A DNA stretch of 5,774 nt from Verrucomicrobiota bacterium (GTDB taxonomy: Bacteria; Verrucomicrobiota; Verrucomicrobiia; Chthoniobacterales; UBA10450): the NCBI GenBank assembly GCA_003217835.1, contig QHMQ01000189.1, positions 1-5,774 of the forward strand, written 5' to 3'. A program made the translations under genes and the position numbers. Of this stretch, positions 1-5,141 are shown piece after piece (within the stretch, counting starts at the first letter, position 1; each line of letters starts with the position of its first letter). Below the pieces are notes generated by a model. The model was given only the letters and a program-made list of their open reading frames with translations. It made no database searches and was not told the DNA's origin.

Positions 1-1
1 C

Positions 2-103
2 AGCGATATCAATGTCCAGGAAGTGCCCGTCGAAGAAGTGATCCGCCAGCTTTTCGGCGAGCGGGCTGGCAAAGCCAGTTCGGAACGAGACGGTCAAAAC
101 TGA
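2..103 (+). CDS. C-terminal end of a gene entering from the left; possibly ABC exporter ATPase
   Basis: This frame is open from the left edge for 33 codons and ends at TGA 101-103. The visible tail contains VQEVPVEEVIRQLFGE followed by a polar, charged end. A short acidic stretch of the type 'EEPPIEEVIRxLF' closes many ABC-2-type export ATPases (the daunorubicin/CcmA-like class), where it lies after the nucleotide-binding domain. That resemblance is the only clue, because no Walker or signature motif falls in the window, so the function is a guess. The reading as a real coding end is supported by the protein-like composition and by its convergent abutment with the SDR gene, which it overlaps by 10 bp. 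Confidence 0.55.
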   Translation, partial: SDINVQEVPVEEVIRQLFGERAGKASSERDGQN

Positions 104-948
104 CCGAAGCTTGGCAAAACGCTTTTTCCCATCGCATCCGCGAATGTTGGATATCGCGGCGTCCAGCCAAGGGTGCGCAGTTTTGCATTGCTAACACGTT
201 TATTGCTGTCGCCGCGCTTGTATCGCCGCGTCGATTTTCCGACAGACGGGAAAGGACGATTCAATTTCCTCGCGAGCCAGCGGTAACATTCGCTTTGCCG
301 AATAGGCTGGTCGTCGACCACGTTGTAAACTTGTTTTGCTTGAGGTTGTCGATCTAACAAAAAAAAGAGGGCAGCGGCAATGTCGTCTCGATGCACTTGA
401 TTAATAAACCGATCGCTTTCCGGATCGACAGTCGCTTCGCCGGAAAGGAACTTGCTCAGCAACGCCGACCGTCCGGGTCCGTAAATTCCGGCGAGTCGCG
501 CGACGATGCCGCCGTGGGCGAGGAGCAGGTTTTCTGTTTCAAGCAGTGTTCGACCCGTCTGGCGCGTCGGTTTGGTCTCACTCTCTTCGGTGACCCACGA
601 TCCATCAGTTTGCGCATAGACACTGGTGCTGCTTGTAAAAACGACTATCGATCCAACGAATCGATCGAGAAGATTGCTTGCGCCATTTAAGTAAATTTGC
701 CGATAAGTATCGGCGTTGCCGCCGCCGGAACTGGCGCAATGGATTACGGCATCAAATGTCCCGGTGCGTTGGTTAACCCGAGTCCGGTCTGTGATATCGA
801 CCGCGTAAACCGGATAACCCTTACCGGCAAGCACGCCAGCTGATTCTGGTGAGCACGTCCAGCCTTCCACCGTCCAGCCCGCCTCGTGGAACAAATCCGC
901 AGCTGCCTGCCCAACATAACCGCATCCGGCGATCAAAATGCGCGGCAT
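94..948 (-). CDS. Atypical SDR: NAD(P)-binding epimerase/dehydratase-like protein
   Basis: A 284-residue protein of the NAD-dependent epimerase/dehydratase superfamily (extended or atypical SDR, resembling the YeeZ group). It is presumably cytoplasmic; its substrate cannot be told from sequence. The dinucleotide-binding Rossmann loop is GCGYVG at residues 8-13 after the first beta strand (RILIA). D51 of the AVDIT strand, VIHCAS (68-73), the VVFTSSTSVY strand (102-111), RLAGIYGPGR (151-160) and NQVHRDDIA (183-191) all match landmarks of the family. The usual catalytic YxxxK is absent: where Tyr and Lys are expected the protein reads TRQTGRTLLETE (128-139). This is typical of atypical SDRs and leaves the chemistry uncertain. 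The ATG lies 12 bp after the scpA stop, so co-transcription with scpA is likely, although no clear Shine-Dalgarno sequence precedes it. The 3' end overlaps the convergent left-hand gene. Confidence 0.88.
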   Translation of the reverse strand: MPRILIAGCGYVGQAAADLFHEAGWTVEGWTCSPESAGVLAGKGYPVYAVDITDRTRVNQRTGTFDAVIHCASSGGGNADTYRQIYLNGASNLLDRFVGSIVVFTSSTSVYAQTDGSWVTEESETKPTRQTGRTLLETENLLLAHGGIVARLAGIYGPGRSALLSKFLSGEATVDPESDRFINQVHRDDIAAALFFLLDRQPQAKQVYNVVDDQPIRQSECYRWLARKLNRPFPSVGKSTRRYKRGDSNKRVSNAKLRTLGWTPRYPTFADAMGKSVLPSFGQF

Positions 949-960
949 CGACTTGCACGT

Positions 961-2139
961 TTACGCTGCAGTCGGTGCGATTTCGATTTCGTCAAAGATG
1001 CTCCTTTGGATCGCGCGGACTTGTTTAAGGCGAATCAATTCCAGAAGGGCGAGGAAAGTCACAGCGACTTCGACGCGCGAGATGACGGCTCCAAACAAAT
1101 CTGAGAAGCGAACAGCGGCACCACCTGCCACCCGCTTCAAAATTATATCGATCTTCTCCGAAACGCTAAAACGCTCGCCGAAAATCTCCTGCACGTCGTG
1201 CCGCGCCTCCACCCGCTTGATCACCGTTTGAAATGCATTGATCAGCTGGAAAATTCCAACCTCGCCCAGCCGAAGTGGCTGCTCGCGGTCCGGAGATGAC
1301 CCGCCCGTGCGCGCGAAAATACGTTCTTGTTCGAGCTCGCGCAGATGCAATTGCCCAGCCGCTTCCTTGAATTTTTTATATTCGATCAGTTGTCGAATTA
1401 AATCCCAGCGCGGATCATCTTCCCCGGCATCCTCCTCGGGTGGTTGTTGATCGACCGGCAGCAGGCTGCGGCTTTTTAAGTAAATAAGGTTTGCCGCCAT
1501 AACGATGAACTCGCCAGCGAGTTCGATATTCAGCTCCTTGAACGCTTGAAGATATTCGAGGTACTGGCGAGTGATGCGTTCAAGCGAAACGTCATAAATA
1601 TCGATCTCATCCGAAACGCTAAAACGCTCGCCGAAAATCTCCTGCACGTCGTGCCGCGCCTCCACCCGCTTGATCACCGTTTGAAATGCATTGATCAGCT
1701 GGAAAATTCCAACCTCGCCCAGCCGAAGTGGCTGCTCGCGGTCCGGAGATGACCCGCCCGTGCGCGCGAAAATACGTTCTTGTTCGAGCTCGCGCAGATG
1801 CAATTGCCCAGCCGCTTCCTTGAATTTTTTATATTCGATCAGTTGTCGAATTAAATCCCAGCGCGGATCATCTTCCCCGGCATCCTCCTCGGGTGGTTGT
1901 TGATCGACCGGCAGCAGGCTGCGGCTTTTTAAGTAAATAAGGTTTGCCGCCATAACGATGAACTCGCCAGCGAGTTCGATATTCAGCTCCTTGAACGCTT
2001 GAAGATATTCGAGGTACTGGCGAGTGATGCGTTCAAGCGAAACGTCATAAATATCGATCTCATCCTGCTTAATCAGGTAAAGCAGGAGATCGAGCGGTCC
2101 TTCGAAAACCTCGAGCTTGACCTTGTAATCGCCTTCCAT
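961..2139 (-). CDS. scpA: Segregation and condensation protein A with internal 151-residue tandem duplication
   Basis: ScpA is the kleisin of the Smc-ScpAB condensin. Its N-terminal domain binds the Smc neck, its middle binds ScpB, and its C-terminal winged helix binds the Smc head. The start used is ATG 2137-2139, giving MEGDYKVKLEVFEGPLDLLL, the standard ScpA opening; a TTG at 2175 would add 12 residues of poor likeness. The end, EKIDIILKRV...FSDLF...SRVEVAVTFLALLELIRLKQVRA (328 on), is the canonical C-terminal domain. Between them the block from DEIDIYDV to GERFSVS occurs twice with no differences, at residues 26-176 and 177-327. The protein is therefore 392 residues, where a single copy would give 241. 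The duplicated part holds most of the N-terminal helical domain (AGEFIVMAANLIYLKSRSLLP) and the ScpB-binding segment, but not the EGPLDLLL helix or the winged helix. scpB is not adjacent. The gene follows rodA by 97 bp and precedes the SDR gene by 12 bp. Family assignment is very secure; whether the duplication exists in the organism is not. Confidence 0.93.
   Translation of the reverse strand: MEGDYKVKLEVFEGPLDLLLYLIKQDEIDIYDVSLERITRQYLEYLQAFKELNIELAGEFIVMAANLIYLKSRSLLPVDQQPPEEDAGEDDPRWDLIRQLIEYKKFKEAAGQLHLRELEQERIFARTGGSSPDREQPLRLGEVGIFQLINAFQTVIKRVEARHDVQEIFGERFSVSDEIDIYDVSLERITRQYLEYLQAFKELNIELAGEFIVMAANLIYLKSRSLLPVDQQPPEEDAGEDDPRWDLIRQLIEYKKFKEAAGQLHLRELEQERIFARTGGSSPDREQPLRLGEVGIFQLINAFQTVIKRVEARHDVQEIFGERFSVSEKIDIILKRVAGGAAVRFSDLFGAVISRVEVAVTFLALLELIRLKQVRAIQRSIFDEIEIAPTAA
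1145..1159. repeat. 15-bp imperfect direct repeat bounding the scpA duplication (one end)
   Basis: Bases 1145-1159 read ATATCGATCTTCTCC and bases 2051-2065 read ATATCGATCTCATCC, 13 of 15 identical. The junction between the two copies, 1598-1612, carries the 2051-type version and then continues with the sequence that follows 1159. In protein terms this is the chance similarity between DEIDIYD near the N-terminus of ScpA and EKIDIIL at the start of the C-terminal domain. It is the likely site of slippage or unequal recombination that made the duplication (inference). Confidence 0.8.
1157..1609. repeat. 453-bp perfect tandem repeat, copy 1 (C-terminal-side copy of scpA)
   Basis: Bases from 1157 match those from 1610 onward without a mismatch that I can find. 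The unit is 453 bp, a multiple of three, so the scpA frame is kept. Identity between positions x and x+453 runs from 1157 to 1612 (456 bp), the extra three bases being the shared TCC at the junction. Before 1157 the alignment breaks at 1155-1156 (TC versus CA), then continues for ten bases back to 1145. Because it reads on the minus strand, this copy encodes the second protein block, residues 177-327. Confidence 0.97.
1610..2062. repeat. 453-bp perfect tandem repeat, copy 2 (N-terminal-side copy of scpA)
   Basis: This is the head-to-tail second copy, directly abutting the first and encoding ScpA residues 26-176. Agreement with copy 1 stops at 2066, where T replaces the G found at 1613. Complete identity, including synonymous positions, means that either the duplication is very recent, or it is being homogenised, or it is an assembly product. 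Confidence 0.97.
2051..2065. repeat. 15-bp imperfect direct repeat bounding the scpA duplication (other end)
   Basis: This is the partner of 1145-1159, reading ATATCGATCTCATCC, with two mismatches at its eleventh and twelfth bases. It codes for the DEIDI segment of the ScpA N-terminal domain on the minus strand. Confidence 0.8.
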
Positions 2140-2238
2140 GCGTCGCGTCTCGAATCTAGGCAACCAAGCGCGCAAAGTAAACGCCGGCGACCGACCAATT
2201 GGCGGAGCTTGTCGATCTACGGAAAATTTTTCCCGGAA

Positions 2239-3354
2239 TTAAGCGGCGAGGGCGTTTCGGTGGACCCAAACGCTGTTCACGAGTCCGAGTCCAAACATGA
2301 TCATCAGCACAAACGAGCCACTGTAACTGATCAACGGCAGCGGCACGCCCGTGATTGGCAGCATCGAGATCGTCATTCCCATATTCTGAAAGATGTGCGT
2401 GAAGATGAGCGCCGTAATTCCAACAACCAGCAGTAAGCCCAATTGATCGCCCGCAACAAACGCGACGAAGAGACAGGTTAACAGGAGCAGAGCAAATGCG
2501 CCGATGAGAAACATCCCTCCGACGAATCCCCACTGCTCGCCGATGGCGGAAAAAATGTAGTCGTTGTGCACGGCTGTCGCTGGCAAAAACCCAAGCTCGA
2601 TTTGGGTATTTGGCGCCCTGAATCCTTTTCCCGACCAGCCACCCGACCCAATCGCAATGAGCGACTGATTGATCGCCCAAGCAGCTCCTTGCTTGTCAAT
2701 ATCGGGATGAGTAAAGGCGGTGATCCGTTGCTGCTGGTACGGTTTTAGACCAAGATTGATTGCGATTGGGATAAACGCGAGCCCAATGAGAATGACGCAA
2801 ATTAAGTAGCGCAACGGAAGCCCACCGACGAACAACAGGGCCAGAAGTACCGGTACCCAAATGATCACTTCGCCGAGATCCGGTTGCATCAAAATTAGAA
2901 GGCAGGGCGCTCCGGCGATCGCTCCACACAGCAGCAACCGCAGCATCGGATGCATTTCGCGAAATTGAGTTAAGAACAGCGCCAATACCATAATCCCGGC
3001 GACAACCGCAAGTTGCGCAGGCTGAAAGTTGATTGGCCCTAAATGCAGCCAGCTGCGCGCGCCATAAACTCGCTGTCCGATAAACTTCGTCAGAATCAAA
3101 AAGAAAATACCAGCGAGATACATCGGCAGCGCGCCCCAGCGGATCCAGCGATAGTCAATCAGACTCGTGACCATGAACGCCAAAAAACCGACTGCGACCC
3201 AGTTCGCCTGCTTGCGCCAGAAATCTGCCGCAACGGAATCGCCGCGCATGTAAGTTGCGCTGTAGATTGCCACCACGCCAAAAATGGCAAGCGCAAGCAT
3301 GTTCACCAGCAGGAGCCAATTGAGCCCAAGCAACTTTCGAAGAAAAGGCGTCAT
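2239..3354 (-). CDS. rodA: RodA, SEDS-family peptidoglycan glycosyltransferase
   Basis: A 371-residue polytopic inner-membrane protein, of usual RodA length, with about ten hydrophobic segments. In the elongasome, RodA polymerises lipid II into glycan strands together with the transpeptidase PBP2. Family landmarks are present: GARSWLHLGPINFQPAQ (98-114), LMQPDLGEVIIW (155-166), the extracellular loop QRITAFTHPDIDKQGAAWAINQS (209-231), GSGGWSGKGF (236-245), AVHNDYIFSAIGEQWGF (261-277) containing the presumed essential Asp265, and NMGMTISMLPITGVPLPLISYSGS (324-347). Two motifs deviate: FQPSExxK reads FQPAQLAV, losing the usual Glu and Lys, and ISYGGSS reads ISYSGSF. The HPDIDKQGAAW and VHNDYIF forms favour RodA over FtsW. 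The start is ATG 3352-3354, giving a basic, short N-terminus before the first membrane helix; no good Shine-Dalgarno sequence precedes it. mrdA (PBP2), often the neighbour, is not found upstream. Confidence 0.95.
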   Translation of the reverse strand: MTPFLRKLLGLNWLLLVNMLALAIFGVVAIYSATYMRGDSVAADFWRKQANWVAVGFLAFMVTSLIDYRWIRWGALPMYLAGIFFLILTKFIGQRVYGARSWLHLGPINFQPAQLAVVAGIMVLALFLTQFREMHPMLRLLLCGAIAGAPCLLILMQPDLGEVIIWVPVLLALLFVGGLPLRYLICVILIGLAFIPIAINLGLKPYQQQRITAFTHPDIDKQGAAWAINQSLIAIGSGGWSGKGFRAPNTQIELGFLPATAVHNDYIFSAIGEQWGFVGGMFLIGAFALLLLTCLFVAFVAGDQLGLLLVVGITALIFTHIFQNMGMTISMLPITGVPLPLISYSGSFVLMIMFGLGLVNSVWVHRNALAA

Positions 3355-3495
3355 GCCGATCTAGTTCGCGGAGATTTCGGGACTATCATGGAGCGGGAAT
3401 AAAAACTCTGTTGGTTTCAAGGACGAGTCAACTCTTGAGCAAGTTCGGGCCTCATTTTCAAAATGGTAAAATCCTTCGCCGATTCTGGATTGCGT

Positions 3496-3514
3496 CCTGG
3501 ACCGTCGATCCAGG
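3496..3514. repeat. Short inverted repeat / hairpin, function unknown
   Basis: CCTGGA (3496-3501) and TCCAGG (3509-3514) form a perfect 6-bp stem around the loop CCGTCGA. No T-run follows on either strand, so it is not an intrinsic terminator. It lies about 140 bp upstream of rodA and could be an operator half-site pair or simply chance. Confidence 0.3.
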
Positions 3515-3760
3515 GAACTCAATGCGGTCTGAAAAGAAATAAAATATGGAGGCGCGTAAAGCCGCAGGCTGCTGCAATTCGCCAGAGAATATTTCAAACC
3601 CCATTATTTTCCAGCGCTAAGCAATGGACGTACTATTATGTTTATAAGCCTCACAGGTTGTGGAGATTATCCGCATTAACATTCGGGAAACAATAGATCG
3701 ATACAAGTACTTGGTGTTCAAATCCTTGCATGATTTTACTCGCAAACGTGACCACTTTTC

Positions 3761-3788
3761 TTGTCACTCGGTCAAAGGCCATTAAAGT
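3761..3788 (+). promoter_or_regulatory. Candidate sigma-70-type promoter for the SprT-like gene
   Basis: TTGTCA at 3761-3766 matches TTGACA in five of six bases. After a 16-bp spacer, TAAAGT at 3783-3788 matches TATAAT in four of six. Transcription would begin near 3795. That is only about 3 bases ahead of the TTG at 3798 but about 28 bases ahead of the ATG at 3823, which has its own AGGATCAGG ribosome-binding-like sequence at 3811-3819. The match is moderate and the consensus in this organism is unknown. Confidence 0.25.
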
Positions 3789-3797
3789 AGTCTCCAC

Positions 3798-4220
3798 TTG
3801 TTCGTTCTTGAGGATCAGGCAGATGGCAAAGCAGACAAAGACAAAGCGGAAACTCGCCTGCGTCCGATTTTTGATAGATTGAACGAACGATATTTTCGGG
3901 GGCGGTTGCGCGGTTACAAAGTAATGTGGGGCCGGCGGCGCAAACATCGTCCGAGAGAATATTTCGTCTTTGGCACGATCCAAGAGGAAGACCGCGTTAT
4001 CCGAATCAATCCATTACTAGATCAACCCTTCGTACCCCTTTGGTTTCTCCAGTACGTGCTTTATCACGAAATGCTGCATTCAGTGGTGCCGGACGAAAGC
4101 GTCAGGGGAGGGCGTCGGCGCGTACACACGGAAGAATTTAATCGCCGAGAGCGGGAGTTTCGAAACTACCGTCGCGCGCGGCGCTGGGAAGAAGAAAACC
4201 TGTCGCGCTTTTTGCGCTAG
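3798..4220 (+). CDS. SprT-like zinc metallopeptidase domain protein (start uncertain, possible frameshift)
   Basis: A 140-residue protein built almost entirely of a SprT-like domain, the zincin fold shared with SprT and the DNA-protein-crosslink protease SPRTN. Landmarks are LRPIFDRLNERYFRGRL (21-37), FGTIQEEDRVIRINPLLD (58-75), the zinc site HEMLH (90-94, with Glu91 as catalytic base) and the probable third ligand His110 in VHTEEF. There is no cysteine at all, so the C-terminal zinc ribbon of E. coli SprT is missing; the tail is instead very basic and acidic (RREREFRNYRRARRWEEE). The substrate is unknown. The coordinates use TTG 3798, the first in-frame start after the stop at 3783, but it has no ribosome-binding site. 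ATG 3823 has AGGATCAGG at good spacing but is in another frame and stops after 19 codons. One extra A in the AAA run near 3844-3846 would join it to the domain as MAKQTKTK-AETRLRP. It stands alone, convergent with cdaA. Confidence 0.82.
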   Translation: MFVLEDQADGKADKDKAETRLRPIFDRLNERYFRGRLRGYKVMWGRRRKHRPREYFVFGTIQEEDRVIRINPLLDQPFVPLWFLQYVLYHEMLHSVVPDESVRGGRRRVHTEEFNRREREFRNYRRARRWEEENLSRFLR

Positions 4221-4222
4221 CC

Positions 4223-4239
4223 GGCGCGTCAGCGCCTTT
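4223..4239 (+). terminator. Possible weak terminator hairpin after the SprT-like gene
   Basis: GGCGC (4223-4227), loop GTCA, and GCGCC (4232-4236) form a G+C-only 5-bp stem followed by just TTTC. It begins two bases after the stop codon, in the 45-bp gap between convergent genes, which is where a terminator is expected. The stem and T-run are both short, and an alternative pairing GCGCT/AGCGC (4214-4218 with 4231-4235) competes. On the minus strand no T-run follows, so it would not obviously serve cdaA. Confidence 0.3.
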
Positions 4240-4265
4240 CCATCGTCGTCGTGCCAGAGGCCCTT

Positions 4266-5141
4266 TCAGACGGCGAGGCGGTCGTCGCTACGTTCTTTTT
4301 GATCAGGTACCAAAGGGTTGTCGCGAGCAGGAGGGAGATCAACTTCGCGCGCCAGTTTTTCAGGATCAGTCTCTTCATAATTGCTATGCAATAAAATTTC
4401 CGCGATGCGCTGACGAAATGTTTCGGGAGTAAAATTGCGCTCGATCCGTCGCCGATGGCAAATGGAAATGCTGCCGGTCTCTTCCGAAACTATCACCGCC
4501 ACGGCGTCCGATTCTTCTGTGATTCCGAGGCCGGCGCGATGGCGCAAGCCGAGGCTGCGGTCCAGCGTTTCGCGTTGACTAACGGGAAAAATACAGGCCG
4601 CGGCTGCGATCCGGCTGTTGCGCACGATCACCCCGCCATCGTGAAGCGCGGCTTTTGGATGAAAAATTGCCAGGATAAGCTCGACAGAAAAATCGCCATC
4701 GATCGTCACGCCAGTTTCTTCATACACGCGAATCGACGTATCGCGCTCGATCGCGATGAGCGCACCGAACTGTTTATTTGCCAGCTGCGCCACTGCTTCG
4801 GCGAGATCGTGGACGGTTTCGCGTTTTTCGCTCGTGAGAGAGAAAATTGGATGTCCGCCAAGCGCGGCCAGTCCACGCCGCAGCTCCGGTTGAAAGATCA
4901 CTACTAAGGCGACCGCAAGAAAAACCGAAAAACTGCGGACGAGCCATCCGATGACAACGAGATTGAGCAACTGCGAAATCAACGTCAGCGTCAGAAAAAC
5001 GATTGCCAGGCCGGTCAATACTTTCGCGCCGCGCGTCCCGCGGAAATAAAGATAGCCATAGTAGATCGCCACGCTCAGCAGAACGATTTCGAAGGCGCTG
5101 CGCCAGCCCCTGAGCCAGAGATGAACAAGTTCCTGAATCAT
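4266..5141 (-). CDS. cdaA: Membrane diadenylate cyclase CdaA (DisA_N domain)
   Basis: A 291-residue CdaA-type enzyme that makes the second messenger c-di-AMP from two ATP. Three hydrophobic segments (about residues 16-33, 40-60 and 62-84) anchor it in the membrane. A linker (FQPELRRGLAALGG, 83-96) leads to the cytoplasmic DisA_N domain. The catalytic motifs are LHDGGVIV (166-173, DGG in place of the commoner DGA) and DRSLGLRHRAGLG (194-206, with RHR 200-202). IVSEETGSISI (217-227) is also typical. After about residue 250 a charged, proline-containing tail of some 40 residues follows that is not part of the cyclase fold. The ATG at 5139-5141 overlaps the folP stop as ATGA and is preceded by AAAAGG (5146-5151) four bases upstream, so translation is probably coupled to folP. 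In other bacteria CdaA products affect osmotic and cell-wall homeostasis; no c-di-AMP receptor or riboswitch is visible here. Confidence 0.95.
   Translation of the reverse strand: MIQELVHLWLRGWRSAFEIVLLSVAIYYGYLYFRGTRGAKVLTGLAIVFLTLTLISQLLNLVVIGWLVRSFSVFLAVALVVIFQPELRRGLAALGGHPIFSLTSEKRETVHDLAEAVAQLANKQFGALIAIERDTSIRVYEETGVTIDGDFSVELILAIFHPKAALHDGGVIVRNSRIAAAACIFPVSQRETLDRSLGLRHRAGLGITEESDAVAVIVSEETGSISICHRRRIERNFTPETFRQRIAEILLHSNYEETDPEKLAREVDLPPARDNPLVPDQKERSDDRLAV

Larger units (their letters stand above)
3355..3797. other. Intergenic region between divergent rodA and the SprT-like gene
   Basis: These 443 bp hold no convincing gene. The open frames on either strand lack family-like composition and good starts. 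The sequence is richer in A+T than its neighbours, particularly from about 3580 to 3800. Visible elements are a hairpin at 3496-3514 (CCTGGA, 7-base loop, TCCAGG), a small inverted repeat CACA-GGT-TGTG at 3652-3662, and two sequences resembling DnaA boxes at 3659-3667 (minus strand, 7 of 9) and 3667-3675 (TTATCCGCA, 8 of 9). It should contain the promoter for rodA to the left and for the SprT-like gene to the right. Only the latter has a candidate (3761-3788). Confidence 0.6.

Noticed and set aside
1238..1903. Two identical 70-codon plus-strand frames within scpA
   Set aside because: They are antisense shadows of the duplicated scpA block, repeated only because the DNA is repeated.
1145..2065. 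The scpA duplication as a transposon, intein or CRISPR-like element
   Set aside because: No transposase, terminal inverted repeats, splicing residues or short regular spacers; both copies are plain ScpA sequence.
2153..2181. Minus-strand TTTACT, 17-bp spacer, TAGATT as a promoter for scpA
   Set aside because: Both hexamers match only four of six, and the start point would leave a leader of about 7 bases before the ATG. scpA may equally be read through from rodA.
2221..2235. Palindrome-like GGAAAATTTTTCC near the rodA stop as a terminator
   Set aside because: The A/T stem leaves no loop and is weak, and there is no T-run after a G+C-rich stem on either strand.
3361..3597. 78-codon minus-strand frame ending just upstream of rodA
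   Set aside because: I considered it as a remnant of PBP2 (mrdA), which often precedes rodA. It shows no PBP2-like motif, no membrane or transpeptidase signature, and unusual composition, so I treat it as a chance frame.
3463..3696. 77-codon plus-strand frame in the intergenic region
   Set aside because: No ribosome-binding site, no recognisable motif, and non-protein-like composition towards its end (WTYYYVYKPHRLW).
3581..3970. 12-bp direct repeat AGAGAATATTTC near 3584 and 3954
   Set aside because: About one repeated 12-mer is expected by chance in a window of this size, and the flanks do not match.
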